This document shows positions 16,967 to 25,786 of a DNA stretch of 64,000 bases, piece by piece (the stretch's first letter is position 1; the number at the start of each line of letters is the position of its first letter). The notes under the pieces were generated by a model, which was not told where the DNA came from, did no database searches, and saw only the letters and a program-made list of their open reading frames with translations. The translations under genes and the position numbers were made by a program. Source of the DNA: Fluviibacter phosphoraccumulans (GTDB taxonomy: Bacteria; Pseudomonadota; Gammaproteobacteria; Burkholderiales; Rhodocyclaceae); contig NZ_AP019011.1 in assembly GCF_016110345.1 (NCBI RefSeq), forward strand, positions 124,001 through 188,000. The letters run 5' to 3'.

Positions 16967-18241
16967 ATGGAATCCAAACGCCTCACGCATTTCATTATCG
17001 GTGCTCTCGTATTAGGCATTTTTTCGGGGGCAGTCGTTCACGAATGGGGAACGGACTCCGGGTTTTCCGTGCAGTACGCTGAAAACATTTCGCTGCTCAC
17101 GGATGTCTTTTTACGCATGATCAAGATGATCATTGCGCCGCTGGTTTTTGCAACGTTAGCGGTTGGCATTGCCACCATGGGCGATTCAAAAACGATTGGC
17201 CGAGTCGGCATCAAAACCTTCGGCTGGTTTTTGACTATGTCCTTTGCCTCGTTGCTGCTGGGCCTGCTTATGGTCACGCTACTCGAGCCTGGTATTGGTG
17301 TGAACCTGCCGGTGCCTGAAGTCACCGCCAGCAGCGGTATCACGCAGTCGGGCACGGGTCTGAAGAATTTTCTCAACCATGTATTTCCGGCCAGCATTAT
17401 GGACGCCATGGCGAAGAATGAAATTCTGCAGATTGTCGTGTTTGCGGTTTTCTTTGGCCTGGCCGGCGCACACCTGGGGCCACGTGCCGAAGATTTTTTT
17501 CGCAATCTGGACATGCTCTCGCACGTCATGTTGCGGATTACCACGATGGTGATGAAGTTTGCGCCCGTGGCTGTCTTTGCTGCGGTTTCTGCCGTGATTG
17601 CCAAGAATGGCTTGGGTATTCTGGGGACCTACGCCAAGTTTATGTTGGCCTTCTATGCGTCGATTCTGACACTCTGGCTGGTGATTATTCTCGCGGGTTC
17701 GTTGGTGCTGGGGAAATCTGTTTTAAAACTGGTGGCCATGTTGCGTCAGCCCCTGGTGCTCGCCTTCACCACTGCCAGCTCTGAGGCGGCGTATCCGAAG
17801 ACCCTGGAGCAGGTCGAACATTTCGGCGCGCCCAATAAAATTGCTTCCTTTGTTTTGCCGGTGGGTTACTCATTCAACCTGGATGGTTCGATGATGTACT
17901 GCACCTTTGCCACATTATTTATCGCGCAGGTTTACGGGATTGAAATGAGCCTCGGGCAGCAGTTTCTAATGCTCCTGATGCTGATGGTTACTTCCAAAGG
18001 TATTGCCGGGGTGCCGCGGGCATCTTTGGTGGTGATTGCCGCCACCTTGGCGCATTTCAACATTCCCGAGGCGGGCGTCTTGCTCATTCTGGGGGTGGAC
18101 CACTTCCTCGATATGGCGCGCTCCGCAACCAACGTACTGGGCAATGGTATTGCAACAGCCGTGGTGGCTAAGTGGGAAGGTGTGCTTGCTAAGTCCGACG
18201 CGTATAGTGAACAAACGCATACGGAAGCCCCGTCGCACTGA
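16967..18241 (+). CDS. Dicarboxylate/amino acid:cation symporter (DAACS family)
   Basis: Inner-membrane cation-coupled importer of the GltP/DctA family; the substrate is glutamate, aspartate, C4-dicarboxylate or a neutral amino acid and cannot be fixed from sequence. It is 424 aa with about eight membrane segments plus two re-entrant loops. The family signature is VGYSFNLDGSMMYCTFATLFIA split around residues 300-320, with the end motif LDMARSATNVLGNGIATAVV. The start is the ATG at 16967, one base after the decarboxylase stop and without a clear Shine-Dalgarno, so translation is probably coupled. A longer frame from 16862 overlaps the decarboxylase and is rejected. Its last 53 bases overlap the convergent folA. 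Confidence 0.92.
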   Translation: MESKRLTHFIIGALVLGIFSGAVVHEWGTDSGFSVQYAENISLLTDVFLRMIKMIIAPLVFATLAVGIATMGDSKTIGRVGIKTFGWFLTMSFASLLLGLLMVTLLEPGIGVNLPVPEVTASSGITQSGTGLKNFLNHVFPASIMDAMAKNEILQIVVFAVFFGLAGAHLGPRAEDFFRNLDMLSHVMLRITTMVMKFAPVAVFAAVSAVIAKNGLGILGTYAKFMLAFYASILTLWLVIILAGSLVLGKSVLKLVAMLRQPLVLAFTTASSEAAYPKTLEQVEHFGAPNKIASFVLPVGYSFNLDGSMMYCTFATLFIAQVYGIEMSLGQQFLMLLMLMVTSKGIAGVPRASLVVIAATLAHFNIPEAGVLLILGVDHFLDMARSATNVLGNGIATAVVAKWEGVLAKSDAYSEQTHTEAPSH

Positions 18242-18701
18242 CGTGCAAGGCACGGCTGGCTTCCACCCAGTCTTTGGTATCAATCGGCGGGAACAGCGTA
18301 TCGCCTTCGGCGTCAAGGCCGACTTCGGTGATGATCAACGTGGCCGCCAACGGTAAGGCCTGACGATAAAGCTCGGCGCCACCGATCACGAATGTCTTGT
18401 TGTTGACCGTGGCCATGAGGGCCTCGGCCAGGCCGCCAAACACCTCGGCGCCGGGCGCGACATAATCGGTTTGGCGGGTGATGACGATGTTTCGTCGATT
18501 CGGCAGCGCCCTCCCCAGCGACTCCCAGGTCTTACGCCCCATGATGATGGGGTGGCCGCTCGTGGTGTCCTTGAAATGCTTCAGATCTTCCGGCAGATGC
18601 CAGGGAAGCGCACCACGGCCATCGTCGTTGGTGCAACCGATGATGCCATTGCGGGCAATTGCCACGATCAGCGACAGTTGGGGAAAGATCACATTATCCA
18701 T
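18189..18701 (-). CDS. folA: Dihydrofolate reductase
   Basis: NADPH-dependent reduction of dihydrofolate to tetrahydrofolate, needed to recycle the folate oxidised by thymidylate synthase. It is 170 aa. Motifs are LSLIVAIARNGIIG, LPWHLPEDLKHFKDTT, IIMGRKTWESLGRALPNR and the NADPH-binding VIGGAELYRQAL. The start is the ATG at 18701, which overlaps the pgi stop (ATGGATAA, 8 bp). A much longer frame to 19256 is just pgi read out of frame. It is the last gene of thyA-pgi-folA. The C-terminal codons overlap the symporter end by 53 bp. Confidence 0.95.
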   Translation of the reverse strand: MDNVIFPQLSLIVAIARNGIIGCTNDDGRGALPWHLPEDLKHFKDTTSGHPIIMGRKTWESLGRALPNRRNIVITRQTDYVAPGAEVFGGLAEALMATVNNKTFVIGGAELYRQALPLAATLIITEVGLDAEGDTLFPPIDTKDWVEASRALHVSATGLPYAFVHYTRRT

Positions 18702-20343
18702 GAGTTGTTTGCGTCCATTCGATGAGTCCGCGCGTCGATGCGTCGAGTGCTTCTTTGTCCTCTTCGCCGTTGAGTACCGGTAAAACGCGAGACGCCAGTT
18801 GTTTACCCAGCTCCACGCCCCATTGGTCGAAGGAATTGATGCCCCAGATAACGCCTTGAACGAAGACCTTGTGTTCATACAGCGCCAGTAATAGACCCAG
18901 GTGGTATGGGTCCAGGCGCGGCAGCAGTAAGGTTGTTGAGGGTTGGTTGCCAGCAAACACTTTGTGGGGCAGCAGTGCGTCCCGCTGCATCGCAGACAGC
19001 TTTGCCGTATCCAGCTCCGTTCGGGCTTCGTCTTCGGTTTTGCCAAAAGCCAGTGCGGCGCTTTGCGCAAAGCAGTTGGCGAGCAACGGTGCCTGATGGC
19101 CGGGCAATGGATAATCGCTGAGGGCGGTGGCAATGAAATCACAAGGCACGAGCCAGCCGCCCTGATGCAAGAGCTGGAAGAAGGCGTGCTGTCCGTTTGC
19201 CCCGATCTCGCCCCAGACAATCGGATTCGCCGGGCAGGTGAGCGGTTGACCGTCACGGTTCACGGTCTTGCCATTGGATTCCATTTCCAGCTGTTGCAGA
19301 TAGCCGGGCAGATGACGCAGTGATTCGTTGTACGGCACGATGGCGGAGGTGTGGGCACCCAGGAAATTTGTATTCCAGATGCCCAGTAGCGCCAGCAGGA
19401 CCGGCAAGTTGTCTTTGAGCGGTGCCTGGCAAAAGTGCTGATCCATGTCTAGGGCGCCAGCCAGCAGTCGCTCGAAGCCGCTCATGCCGATGCTGATCGC
19501 CAGTGGCAAACCGACCGCTGACCATAGCGAATAGCGGCCGCCTACCCAATCCCACATGGGCAGCACTTGCGCTGGCGGAATACCGAACTCAGCCGCGCGT
19601 TCAGGGTGTGCTGACACAGCCACGAAGTGCTTCGCGAGAGATGCTTCGGTGCCCGTGTGCGCCAGCATCCAATTGTGGGCGCTGGCCGCGTTGATCATCG
19701 TTTCTTGCGTGGTAAACGTTTTACTGGCGATGATGAATAGGGTGCTGCGCGGGTCCAGTGTTTCGAGCAAGGGGGCCAGATGCGCGCCGTCCAGGTTAGA
19801 GACGTAATGCACATGCAGTCCCGGATGGGCAAACGCCGACAGCGCGCGCGTGGCCATCTTCGGGCCCAGATCTGAGCCGCCGATGCCAATATTGACCACG
19901 TGGCGAATGGTTTCGCCGCTATAGCCTTTCCAGGAACCGCTGCGCAGCTTTTCAACAATCACTGCCATTTGCGCACGTACCTCGCGCACGGCAGGCATGA
20001 CGTCGTGTGCTGCCGAAGGAAAGGGTGTTTCTTCAAGATGGCGTAAGGCGGGGTGCAAGACGGCGCGTTCTTCGCTGACATTGATTTTTTCGCCAGCGAA
20101 GAGCCGTTCGCGCCAACTCGGCACCTCGGTATCTTCGGCAAGGGTCACTAAGGCGTCGAGCACCTCGTCATCGAGCCGCTGTTTGGAAAAATCGAGCAGA
20201 AGCTCGTTGGTCTGCCGGGAGAAATTTTCAAAGCGCTGCGGGTCAGCCGCAAAGAGTTCGCGCAGATGGGTTTTCGCCAGACGATCTCGTGCCTGACTCA
20301 GTCGAGTCCAGGCAGGCGTTTGGGTGAGGTCTTTACTCATCAT
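18694..20343 (-). CDS. pgi: Glucose-6-phosphate isomerase
   Basis: Interconverts glucose-6-phosphate and fructose-6-phosphate. It is 549 aa, full length. Visible are GIGGSDLGP, the sugar-phosphate loop ASKTFTTQET, the signature VGGRYSLWSAVGL, the catalytic glutamate in QQLEMESNGK, and the C-terminal GINSFDQWGVELGK with its catalytic lysine. It starts with two adjacent ATG codons (20343 and 20340). The gene lies between thyA and folA, 9 bp after thyA and overlapping folA by 8 bp, an unusual metabolic mix for one operon. Confidence 0.97.
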   Translation of the reverse strand: MMSKDLTQTPAWTRLSQARDRLAKTHLRELFAADPQRFENFSRQTNELLLDFSKQRLDDEVLDALVTLAEDTEVPSWRERLFAGEKINVSEERAVLHPALRHLEETPFPSAAHDVMPAVREVRAQMAVIVEKLRSGSWKGYSGETIRHVVNIGIGGSDLGPKMATRALSAFAHPGLHVHYVSNLDGAHLAPLLETLDPRSTLFIIASKTFTTQETMINAASAHNWMLAHTGTEASLAKHFVAVSAHPERAAEFGIPPAQVLPMWDWVGGRYSLWSAVGLPLAISIGMSGFERLLAGALDMDQHFCQAPLKDNLPVLLALLGIWNTNFLGAHTSAIVPYNESLRHLPGYLQQLEMESNGKTVNRDGQPLTCPANPIVWGEIGANGQHAFFQLLHQGGWLVPCDFIATALSDYPLPGHQAPLLANCFAQSAALAFGKTEDEARTELDTAKLSAMQRDALLPHKVFAGNQPSTTLLLPRLDPYHLGLLLALYEHKVFVQGVIWGINSFDQWGVELGKQLASRVLPVLNGEEDKEALDASTRGLIEWTQTTHG

Positions 20344-20352
20344 ACGATTACG

Positions 20353-21201
20353 TTAAACGGCCACCGGGGCCGGGATATGCGGATGTGGCTCGTAGCCCTC
20401 CAGTGAGAAATCCTCAAAGCGGAAGGCAAAGAGATCGGTCACCTCAGGGTTGATACGCATGACGGGCAGTTTGCGCGTGTCGCGGCTCAGCTGTAGTTTG
20501 GCTTGCTCAAGGTGGTTGCTATACAGATGGGCATCACCCAGTGTATGGATAAATTCCCCGGGACGATAGTTGCAGACTTGGGCAATCATCAGCGTTAGCA
20601 GGGCGTACGACGCAATGTTGAACGGCACGCCGAGGAAGATATCTGCGCTGCGCTGATACAGCTGGCACGAAAGACGCGGCCGCTGATCGATATCAGCCGC
20701 TGCGGGTGGGGCAACGTAAAACTGGAAGAGCGCATGGCAGGGGGGTAAGGCCATGCGATCAACTTCACCTGGGTTCCAGGCGCAGACTAGGTGGCGGCGC
20801 GAGTCCGGGTTGTTTTTCAGACCTGCAACCAGCTGCGTGATCTGATCAATCGTGCGGATGGTTGGCGGGGCGCCGTCTTTACCGGGCGCAACGGTTTCCC
20901 AACGGCGCCATTGCTTGCCGTATACCGGACCCAGTTCACCCTGTTCATCGGCCCAGTCATCCCAGATCGAAACGCCGTTTTCCTTGAGATAAGCGATATT
21001 GGTGCTGCCCTGCAGGAACCACAGCAGTTCATGAATAATCGAACGGAGATGCAGCTTTTTGGTGGTGAGAACCGGAAACCCCGCTTCCAGATCAAAGCGC
21101 ATTTGCCAGCCGAAAACCGAGCGTGTGCCGGTGCCGGTGCGGTCGGTTTTTATGTGGCCGTGGTCCAGCACGTGCTGCATGAGGTTCAGGTAAGTCTGCA
21201 T
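20353..21201 (-). CDS. thyA: Thymidylate synthase (ThyA)
   Basis: Methylates dUMP to dTMP with methylene-tetrahydrofolate, giving dihydrofolate that FolA then reduces. It is 282 aa, slightly longer than E. coli (264) because of an insert near residues 103-115 and a longer loop near 165-175. The nucleophile is C155 in ALPPCHALFQF. Other signatures are RTGTGTRSVFG, WGPVYGKQWR-like LGPVYGKQWRR, DSRRHLVCAWNP and the dUMP-binding HTLGDAHLYSNH. First gene of thyA-pgi-folA, divergent from the aminopeptidase gene. Confidence 0.97.
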   Translation of the reverse strand: MQTYLNLMQHVLDHGHIKTDRTGTGTRSVFGWQMRFDLEAGFPVLTTKKLHLRSIIHELLWFLQGSTNIAYLKENGVSIWDDWADEQGELGPVYGKQWRRWETVAPGKDGAPPTIRTIDQITQLVAGLKNNPDSRRHLVCAWNPGEVDRMALPPCHALFQFYVAPPAAADIDQRPRLSCQLYQRSADIFLGVPFNIASYALLTLMIAQVCNYRPGEFIHTLGDAHLYSNHLEQAKLQLSRDTRKLPVMRINPEVTDLFAFRFEDFSLEGYEPHPHIPAPVAV

Positions 21202-21240
21202 ACGGAAACCCGTTATCTATTTCTGAAGTGATTCAAACCT

Positions 21241-21246
21241 TATAAT
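21241..21246 (+). promoter_or_regulatory. Candidate -10 of the M17 aminopeptidase gene
   Basis: Perfect TATAAT, 30 bp upstream of the ATG at 21277, in the short thyA/pepA divergent gap. No consensus -35 is evident at 16-18 bp spacing, so the promoter may need an activator or be weak. Confidence 0.45.
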
Positions 21247-21276
21247 CATCGCATATTCCCCTTGAGAATCCTCGAT

Positions 21277-22968
21277 ATGCCTGTGACATCTCCCCGTGCT
21301 CGTGCACCCCGTTCCTCGGCCGATGTGCTGCCACCCGATTGGCAGCCAGTGCTACCTCGGGTCTTTTTGGAAAGCGGCAAATTAAAAGACAGCGTTCTCA
21401 ATGAGTTGACCCATGTGCTGGTGCTGTTTCCGGCCTCGTTGCTGGCGGGTGGTCAATTGCCGCAAGGACTGCCGGGCGCTGTCTTGCTCAAGCAGATCTT
21501 GGGGCGTCAGCGTAAAAAACCGACGGCACTCTTACGGGTGGGGGCTGGCAGCGGCAAAATGCCACAAGAAGCCCTAGTGCCCGAGGCGACAACCTTGGGC
21601 GGTGGCTTGATTCGCTGGTTGGCGGTTGATCCGGATGCCTCGACTTTTTTGCGTCATCATCAATTGCGCCAGGCGTTGAGCGGATTGCTGGCCGAACAAC
21701 CGGTGCGCTTGGATATTGTGTTTCATGGTTCGGCAGGCTTTGTCGCCAGTGCGATGCCCGATGCAGCCTACGTCGCAGCGGTGAATCGTGTGTCGATGCC
21801 GAAGACGGTGGCCGCAGATAAGACAACCAAAGCAGCAGGTACCGCCAAGTCGGGAAAAACAGGGGAGATTCGGCTTTGGGTGGGCGCTCGCGATCAGGCC
21901 TTCCTGTCGACGTCATTGGCGGGCGTTATGGCTACAGCTGAGGCCAATACGCTAACGCGAGCCCTTTGCGTCTTGCCGCCCAACCAACTGACGCCAGGTT
22001 CCTTTCGTGCGTTGATTCCTGGGCAAATCAAGGGGTTGGGCATCCGTTGCGACACCTACGATGTGGCGCAATTAAAAAAGATGAAGGCCGGGGCTTTTCT
22101 GGCCGTGGCTCAAGGAAGTCCTGAGCAGGATGCGGCCATTGTCCGCCTGACTTATGTGCCTAAAGTAAAACCGGTTAAACGTGACCCCAAGGATAAATCG
22201 GCGACGCAAGCATTGCCGTATGTGGCACTGGTGGGTAAGGGCATCTGCTTTGATACGGGCGGGCACAATCTGAAACCGGCGCGTTACATGGCCGGTATGC
22301 ATGAAGACATGGCCGGTGCGGCTATTGCGCTGTCGGTCATTCAGGCGGCCGCACGACTGCAGTTGCCGGTGCGTATTGATGCCTGGTTGGCGCTTTCACG
22401 AAATGATATTGGCCCGGGCGCGTACCGTCAGGGTGATGTGGTGACTGCGCTCAACGGCAGTACGATCGAGATTGTGCATACCGATGCCGAAGGGCGGATG
22501 GTGCTGGCGGATACGTTAACGCTGGCGGCTGCGGCAAAACCGGATATGGTGCTGGATTTTGCTACGCTGACAGGCAGTATGACCACGGCGCTCGGTAACC
22601 GGATGAGCGGGTTCTTTGCCTCGCAGCGCCATTTAGGCGCCCGACTGGAAGAGGTAGGTGCGGCAGCGGGTGAACGGCTGATGCCGTTTGTCATGCCTGA
22701 TGATTATGACAGTGCCCTGGAAAGTCAGGTCGCCGATATCAAGCAGTGCACGCTGGATGGCGAAGCGGATCATATTCTGGCCGCACGATTCTTGAATTGC
22801 TTCGTGGACGACGCCGCATGGCTGCATCTGGACTTGTCCGCTGCCACCTGCAAAGGTGGCTTAGGGGCCATCGGAACCGATACCACCGGGTTCGGTGCGG
22901 CGCTTACCGTGCAGCTATTGCAGTCGATTGCCGTTAAAGGCTTACCGCGGTCGTCACCGGCCTTCTGA
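21277..22968 (+). CDS. Leucyl aminopeptidase family (M17) metallopeptidase
   Basis: Two-metal cytosolic aminopeptidase of the PepA type, removing N-terminal residues from peptides. It is 563 aa, some 60 longer than E. coli PepA, with an Ala/Lys/Thr-rich insertion around residues 180-200. Metal and catalytic residues are intact: K321 and D326 (VGKGICFDTGG), K333, D344, and D403, E405 and R407 (HTDAEGR). It is rather divergent from PepA in the N-terminal half, so it may be a second M17 type rather than canonical PepA. The start is the ATG at 21277; an in-frame TTG at 21262 is an alternative. Divergent from thyA, convergent with yjgA. Confidence 0.88.
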   Translation: MPVTSPRARAPRSSADVLPPDWQPVLPRVFLESGKLKDSVLNELTHVLVLFPASLLAGGQLPQGLPGAVLLKQILGRQRKKPTALLRVGAGSGKMPQEALVPEATTLGGGLIRWLAVDPDASTFLRHHQLRQALSGLLAEQPVRLDIVFHGSAGFVASAMPDAAYVAAVNRVSMPKTVAADKTTKAAGTAKSGKTGEIRLWVGARDQAFLSTSLAGVMATAEANTLTRALCVLPPNQLTPGSFRALIPGQIKGLGIRCDTYDVAQLKKMKAGAFLAVAQGSPEQDAAIVRLTYVPKVKPVKRDPKDKSATQALPYVALVGKGICFDTGGHNLKPARYMAGMHEDMAGAAIALSVIQAAARLQLPVRIDAWLALSRNDIGPGAYRQGDVVTALNGSTIEIVHTDAEGRMVLADTLTLAAAAKPDMVLDFATLTGSMTTALGNRMSGFFASQRHLGARLEEVGAAAGERLMPFVMPDDYDSALESQVADIKQCTLDGEADHILAARFLNCFVDDAAWLHLDLSAATCKGGLGAIGTDTTGFGAALTVQLLQSIAVKGLPRSSPAF

Positions 22969-22970
22969 GA

Positions 22971-23582
22971 TTAGCGGTCGCTGTCCTCTTCAGCAGGCGT
23001 TTCTGCGTCTGTGGAGCTCGCCTGTTCCAGCGATTTGAGCAACTGGAAAATCGCCCGGTAAGCCTTGGGGGGCTTTTGCTCGGCCTGTTCTTTGAGGGCG
23101 TTACGGCGCAGCGTGCGTAAGGCGGTAACGTCTAGGTCCGGATGTTGGTTTTTCAACGCTGTAATCACCGATTCATCGGCCAGTAGCTTGTCCCGCTGTT
23201 TTTCCAGTGCGTGGAAGCGGGCATTGGCTTTGTTGGATACCCCGTCGATTTCGTCCAGCATTTCCTGAATCGGTTCGACATCCACGTCGCGCATCAGTTT
23301 GCCGATGTACTGCATCTGACGGCGCAGGGCACCAAATGACGAGATACGTTTAGCTTCGCGTACCGCATCAGCCAGAATTTCAGGAATATCCAGCTTCTTC
23401 AGGCGATCATTGCTGACCTCCACCAGACGCTTGCCCAACTCTTGCAGGGCGTCCATTTCTTCTTTGGCCTTGGTTTTGCTGGGCCGACGTGACTCGGTCT
23501 TGGGTTCGGGTTCAGCGTTAACGACTTCCTGACCCTGGCGGGTATGAAAGTGACTGGGCGGCTTGCTGGCGTGAAAGGGCAT
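22971..23582 (-). CDS. yjgA: Ribosome-associated protein YjgA (DUF615)
   Basis: 203-aa highly charged helical protein of the YjgA/DarP family, which associates with the 50S subunit late in assembly. Family marks are QMQYIGKLMRDVDVEPIQEMLD and RNALKEQAEQKPPKAYRAIFQLL. The N-terminal 40 residues are polar and probably disordered. The start is the ATG at 23582, though its ribosome site is weak; an upstream extension to 23681 has no support. It is divergent from pmbA with an 87-bp gap, a pairing conserved across proteobacteria. Confidence 0.9.
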   Translation of the reverse strand: MPFHASKPPSHFHTRQGQEVVNAEPEPKTESRRPSKTKAKEEMDALQELGKRLVEVSNDRLKKLDIPEILADAVREAKRISSFGALRRQMQYIGKLMRDVDVEPIQEMLDEIDGVSNKANARFHALEKQRDKLLADESVITALKNQHPDLDVTALRTLRRNALKEQAEQKPPKAYRAIFQLLKSLEQASSTDAETPAEEDSDR

Positions 23583-23669
23583 AGTAATTTCTGTCGATCT
23601 GCGTATTCGGTACGGGGGCGTTTTGCCGCTATCATACCAACCGAACATAAAACCCCTGATGATTGCTCC

Positions 23670-25049
23670 ATGACCAGCCACGTTGCAGACGTTTCAACGA
23701 ACGACCCGCTCTTTGCCCACACGCGTGAGGCATTGTCCCGTATTGCGACCGATGTCATCGATTTGGCAAAAGTCGGCGGGGCTTCCGCTTCAGAAGTTGA
23801 TATCTCTGAGGGCTTTGGGCAGAGCGTCAATGTGCGCCAGGGCGAGGTCGAAACCATCGAACACCATCGCGACAAGCAGGTGGGGGTGACCGTCTATCTG
23901 GGGCAGCGCAAGGGTTATGCCTCGACCAGTGATTTTTCCGGCGAGGCCCTGCAGGCCACGGTGCGTGCCGCCCTAGATATTGCCCGTTTTACCGCAGAAG
24001 ACCCCTGTGCCGGTTTGCCGGATGTCGAGCAATTGATGCTGGGCCCTGTACCGGATCTGGATCTTTTTCATCCCTGGGCGCCATCGGTGGAAACCGCCGT
24101 CAATCTGGCGCGCGAATGCGAAGCAGCCGGACTGGCCTATTCGCCGGCCATTCAAAATTCTGAAGGCGCTTCTGTCTCAACGCATCAGGGACACTTCATC
24201 ATGGCCAACAGCCTTGGCTTTCTGGGCGGTTACCCGACCAGTCGGCACAGCATGGGCTGCGCCCTCATCGCGGCGGATGAGCATGGCATGCAGCGTGATG
24301 ATTGGTACGAATCGGTGCGGGCAGCCACGCAGTTTCCGCCCGCGGCAGAAATTGGACTCAAGGCAGCGCAGCGGGCCGTGGCCCGCTTGGGTGGGCGACA
24401 GTGCCCGACGGGTGAAGTGCCGGTCATTTTTGAAGCGCCGATTGCCTCAACCATTGTCGGGAGTCTGGTGCATGCGGCGTCTGGTGGTGCCCTTTATCGC
24501 AAAAGCTCTTTTCTGGAAGGGGCGCTGGGCACCCAAATTCTGCCCGACTTTGTGGTGTTGGAAGAGCGCCCACTGCTGCGCGGCGGTCAATCCAGTGCAC
24601 CCTTTGATGGGGATGGTCTGGCAACGCGTGATCGCGATGTGGTGCGTGCAGGCATCCTTGAAGGATATTTCCTGTCGGTCTATAGCGCCCGCAAACTTGG
24701 CATGGCGCCAACCGCTAACGGCGGCGGCAGCCACAATCTCTTTCTGCGTGATACGCGGGCGGCTCACTCGAATCTCCAGTCGCTCATGAAGACAATGGGG
24801 CGCGGGTTGCTGGTGACCGAACTGCTGGGCCAGGGTGTGAATTACGTGAACGGGGATTACTCCCGCGGCGCTGCCGGTTTCTGGATTGAAAACGGCGAGA
24901 TTGCCTACCCCGTAGAAGAAATCACCATTGCCGGTAATCTTAAAGACATGATGCAGGGCATCGTAGCGATTGCCGAAGACCGGTTGAGCCGCAGTGCCAA
25001 ACAATCCGGGGCCATTCTGCTGGATCGAATGATGGTGGCAGGGGCCTGA
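23670..25049 (+). CDS. pmbA: Metalloprotease PmbA/TldE
   Basis: Partner subunit of the TldD/TldE zinc protease, known for maturing microcin B17, degrading CcdA and processing ribosomally made peptides. In the complex the zinc ligands come from TldD, which is not encoded in this window. It is 459 aa. Family features are VNVRQGEVETIEHHRDKQ, VTVYLGQRKGYASTSD, the NSEGASVS box and the C-terminal GGGSHNLFLRDT...GQGVNYVNGDYSRGAAGFWI. The start is the ATG at 23670. It overlaps the downstream phosphatase gene by one base. Confidence 0.94.
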   Translation: MTSHVADVSTNDPLFAHTREALSRIATDVIDLAKVGGASASEVDISEGFGQSVNVRQGEVETIEHHRDKQVGVTVYLGQRKGYASTSDFSGEALQATVRAALDIARFTAEDPCAGLPDVEQLMLGPVPDLDLFHPWAPSVETAVNLARECEAAGLAYSPAIQNSEGASVSTHQGHFIMANSLGFLGGYPTSRHSMGCALIAADEHGMQRDDWYESVRAATQFPPAAEIGLKAAQRAVARLGGRQCPTGEVPVIFEAPIASTIVGSLVHAASGGALYRKSSFLEGALGTQILPDFVVLEERPLLRGGQSSAPFDGDGLATRDRDVVRAGILEGYFLSVYSARKLGMAPTANGGGSHNLFLRDTRAAHSNLQSLMKTMGRGLLVTELLGQGVNYVNGDYSRGAAGFWIENGEIAYPVEEITIAGNLKDMMQGIVAIAEDRLSRSAKQSGAILLDRMMVAGA

Positions 25050-25702
25050 TGCGCTGCTGTATCGTCCGCCACGGGGAGACCTCCTGGAATGCCGATCGTC
25101 GGCTGCAGGGGCACCAGGATGTGCCGCTCAATGAATTGGGCTTGGCCCAGGCCGAAGCTGCCGGACGTTATTTACTGAATCGCCACCAGCAAACACCTTT
25201 TGCAGCCATTGTGAGCAGCGATCTGATGCGTGCCCGGCAAACGGCCGATGAGATCGCGCACGCCCTGGGTATGGCTGTAGTGAGTGATCCCGGGTTGCGC
25301 GAACGTCATTACGGGCAATTTGAGGGAAAGACACAGACAGAGGCCGAAGCGCAGAACCCGGCAGATTATGCGGCACTTGTCGCACGCGCTGAACTGGATG
25401 CGGCGCCCGGTGGCGCCGAGCCTTTACAGGGAATGCTCGAACGTATTGAGCGCTCCCTTTGGGATTTGGCGAGCCAGCAAGCCGATCATGCGGTCATCCT
25501 GGTCACCCATGGCGGGGTGCTGGATCTGCTTTATCGCCGTGCCATGGGGCGCCCCTTGACCGGCCCCCGTGATGCACCGATCCCTAATGCTGGCCTGAAT
25601 TGGCTGGATATTGAAGCTGAAGAAGCGGGTTTGCGCTGGACAATGGTCGCTTGGGGCAAAACTGAACACCTGACAGGCGCCAGCCGCGACGAAATCCTGT
25701 AA
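25049..25702 (+). CDS. Histidine phosphatase family protein (GpmB/CobC-like)
   Basis: 217-aa member of the phosphoglycerate-mutase-like superfamily, working through a phosphohistidine. The catalytic RHGE is at residues 7-10, with a second histidine in LVTHGGV and the acidic ERHYGQFEG. It is closer to GpmB/CobC/SixA-like phosphatases than to GpmA, which is encoded separately at 32.3-33.1 kb, so true mutase activity is doubtful. Its ATG overlaps the pmbA stop (TGATG), implying translational coupling. Confidence 0.88.
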   Translation: MRCCIVRHGETSWNADRRLQGHQDVPLNELGLAQAEAAGRYLLNRHQQTPFAAIVSSDLMRARQTADEIAHALGMAVVSDPGLRERHYGQFEGKTQTEAEAQNPADYAALVARAELDAAPGGAEPLQGMLERIERSLWDLASQQADHAVILVTHGGVLDLLYRRAMGRPLTGPRDAPIPNAGLNWLDIEAEEAGLRWTMVAWGKTEHLTGASRDEIL

Positions 25703-25721
25703 AATCACCGCCTTGGCTCTA

Positions 25722-25737
25722 ACCGGCGGCTGCCGGT
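25722..25737. promoter_or_regulatory. Hairpin in the glyA leader
   Basis: ACCGGC (25722-25727) and GCCGGT (25732-25737) form a perfect 6-bp stem with loop GGCT, about 50 bp before the glyA start. No immediate U-tract follows. It may end the upstream pmbA transcript or shape the glyA leader. I see no riboswitch consensus that I can name here. Confidence 0.35.
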
Positions 25738-25786
25738 GCTCCCGATTTCTGTTTTGTCCGATTTTGACTGAATCCCGAGGTTTCTT

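Noticed and set aside
18189..19256. Longer upstream extension of folA (355 codons)
   Set aside because: The additional part is pgi read in another frame; the DHFR family start at 18701 fits exactly.
25703..25786. Riboswitch in the glyA leader
   Set aside because: Only an 84-bp gap with one short hairpin; no glycine, SAM or THF riboswitch consensus visible.
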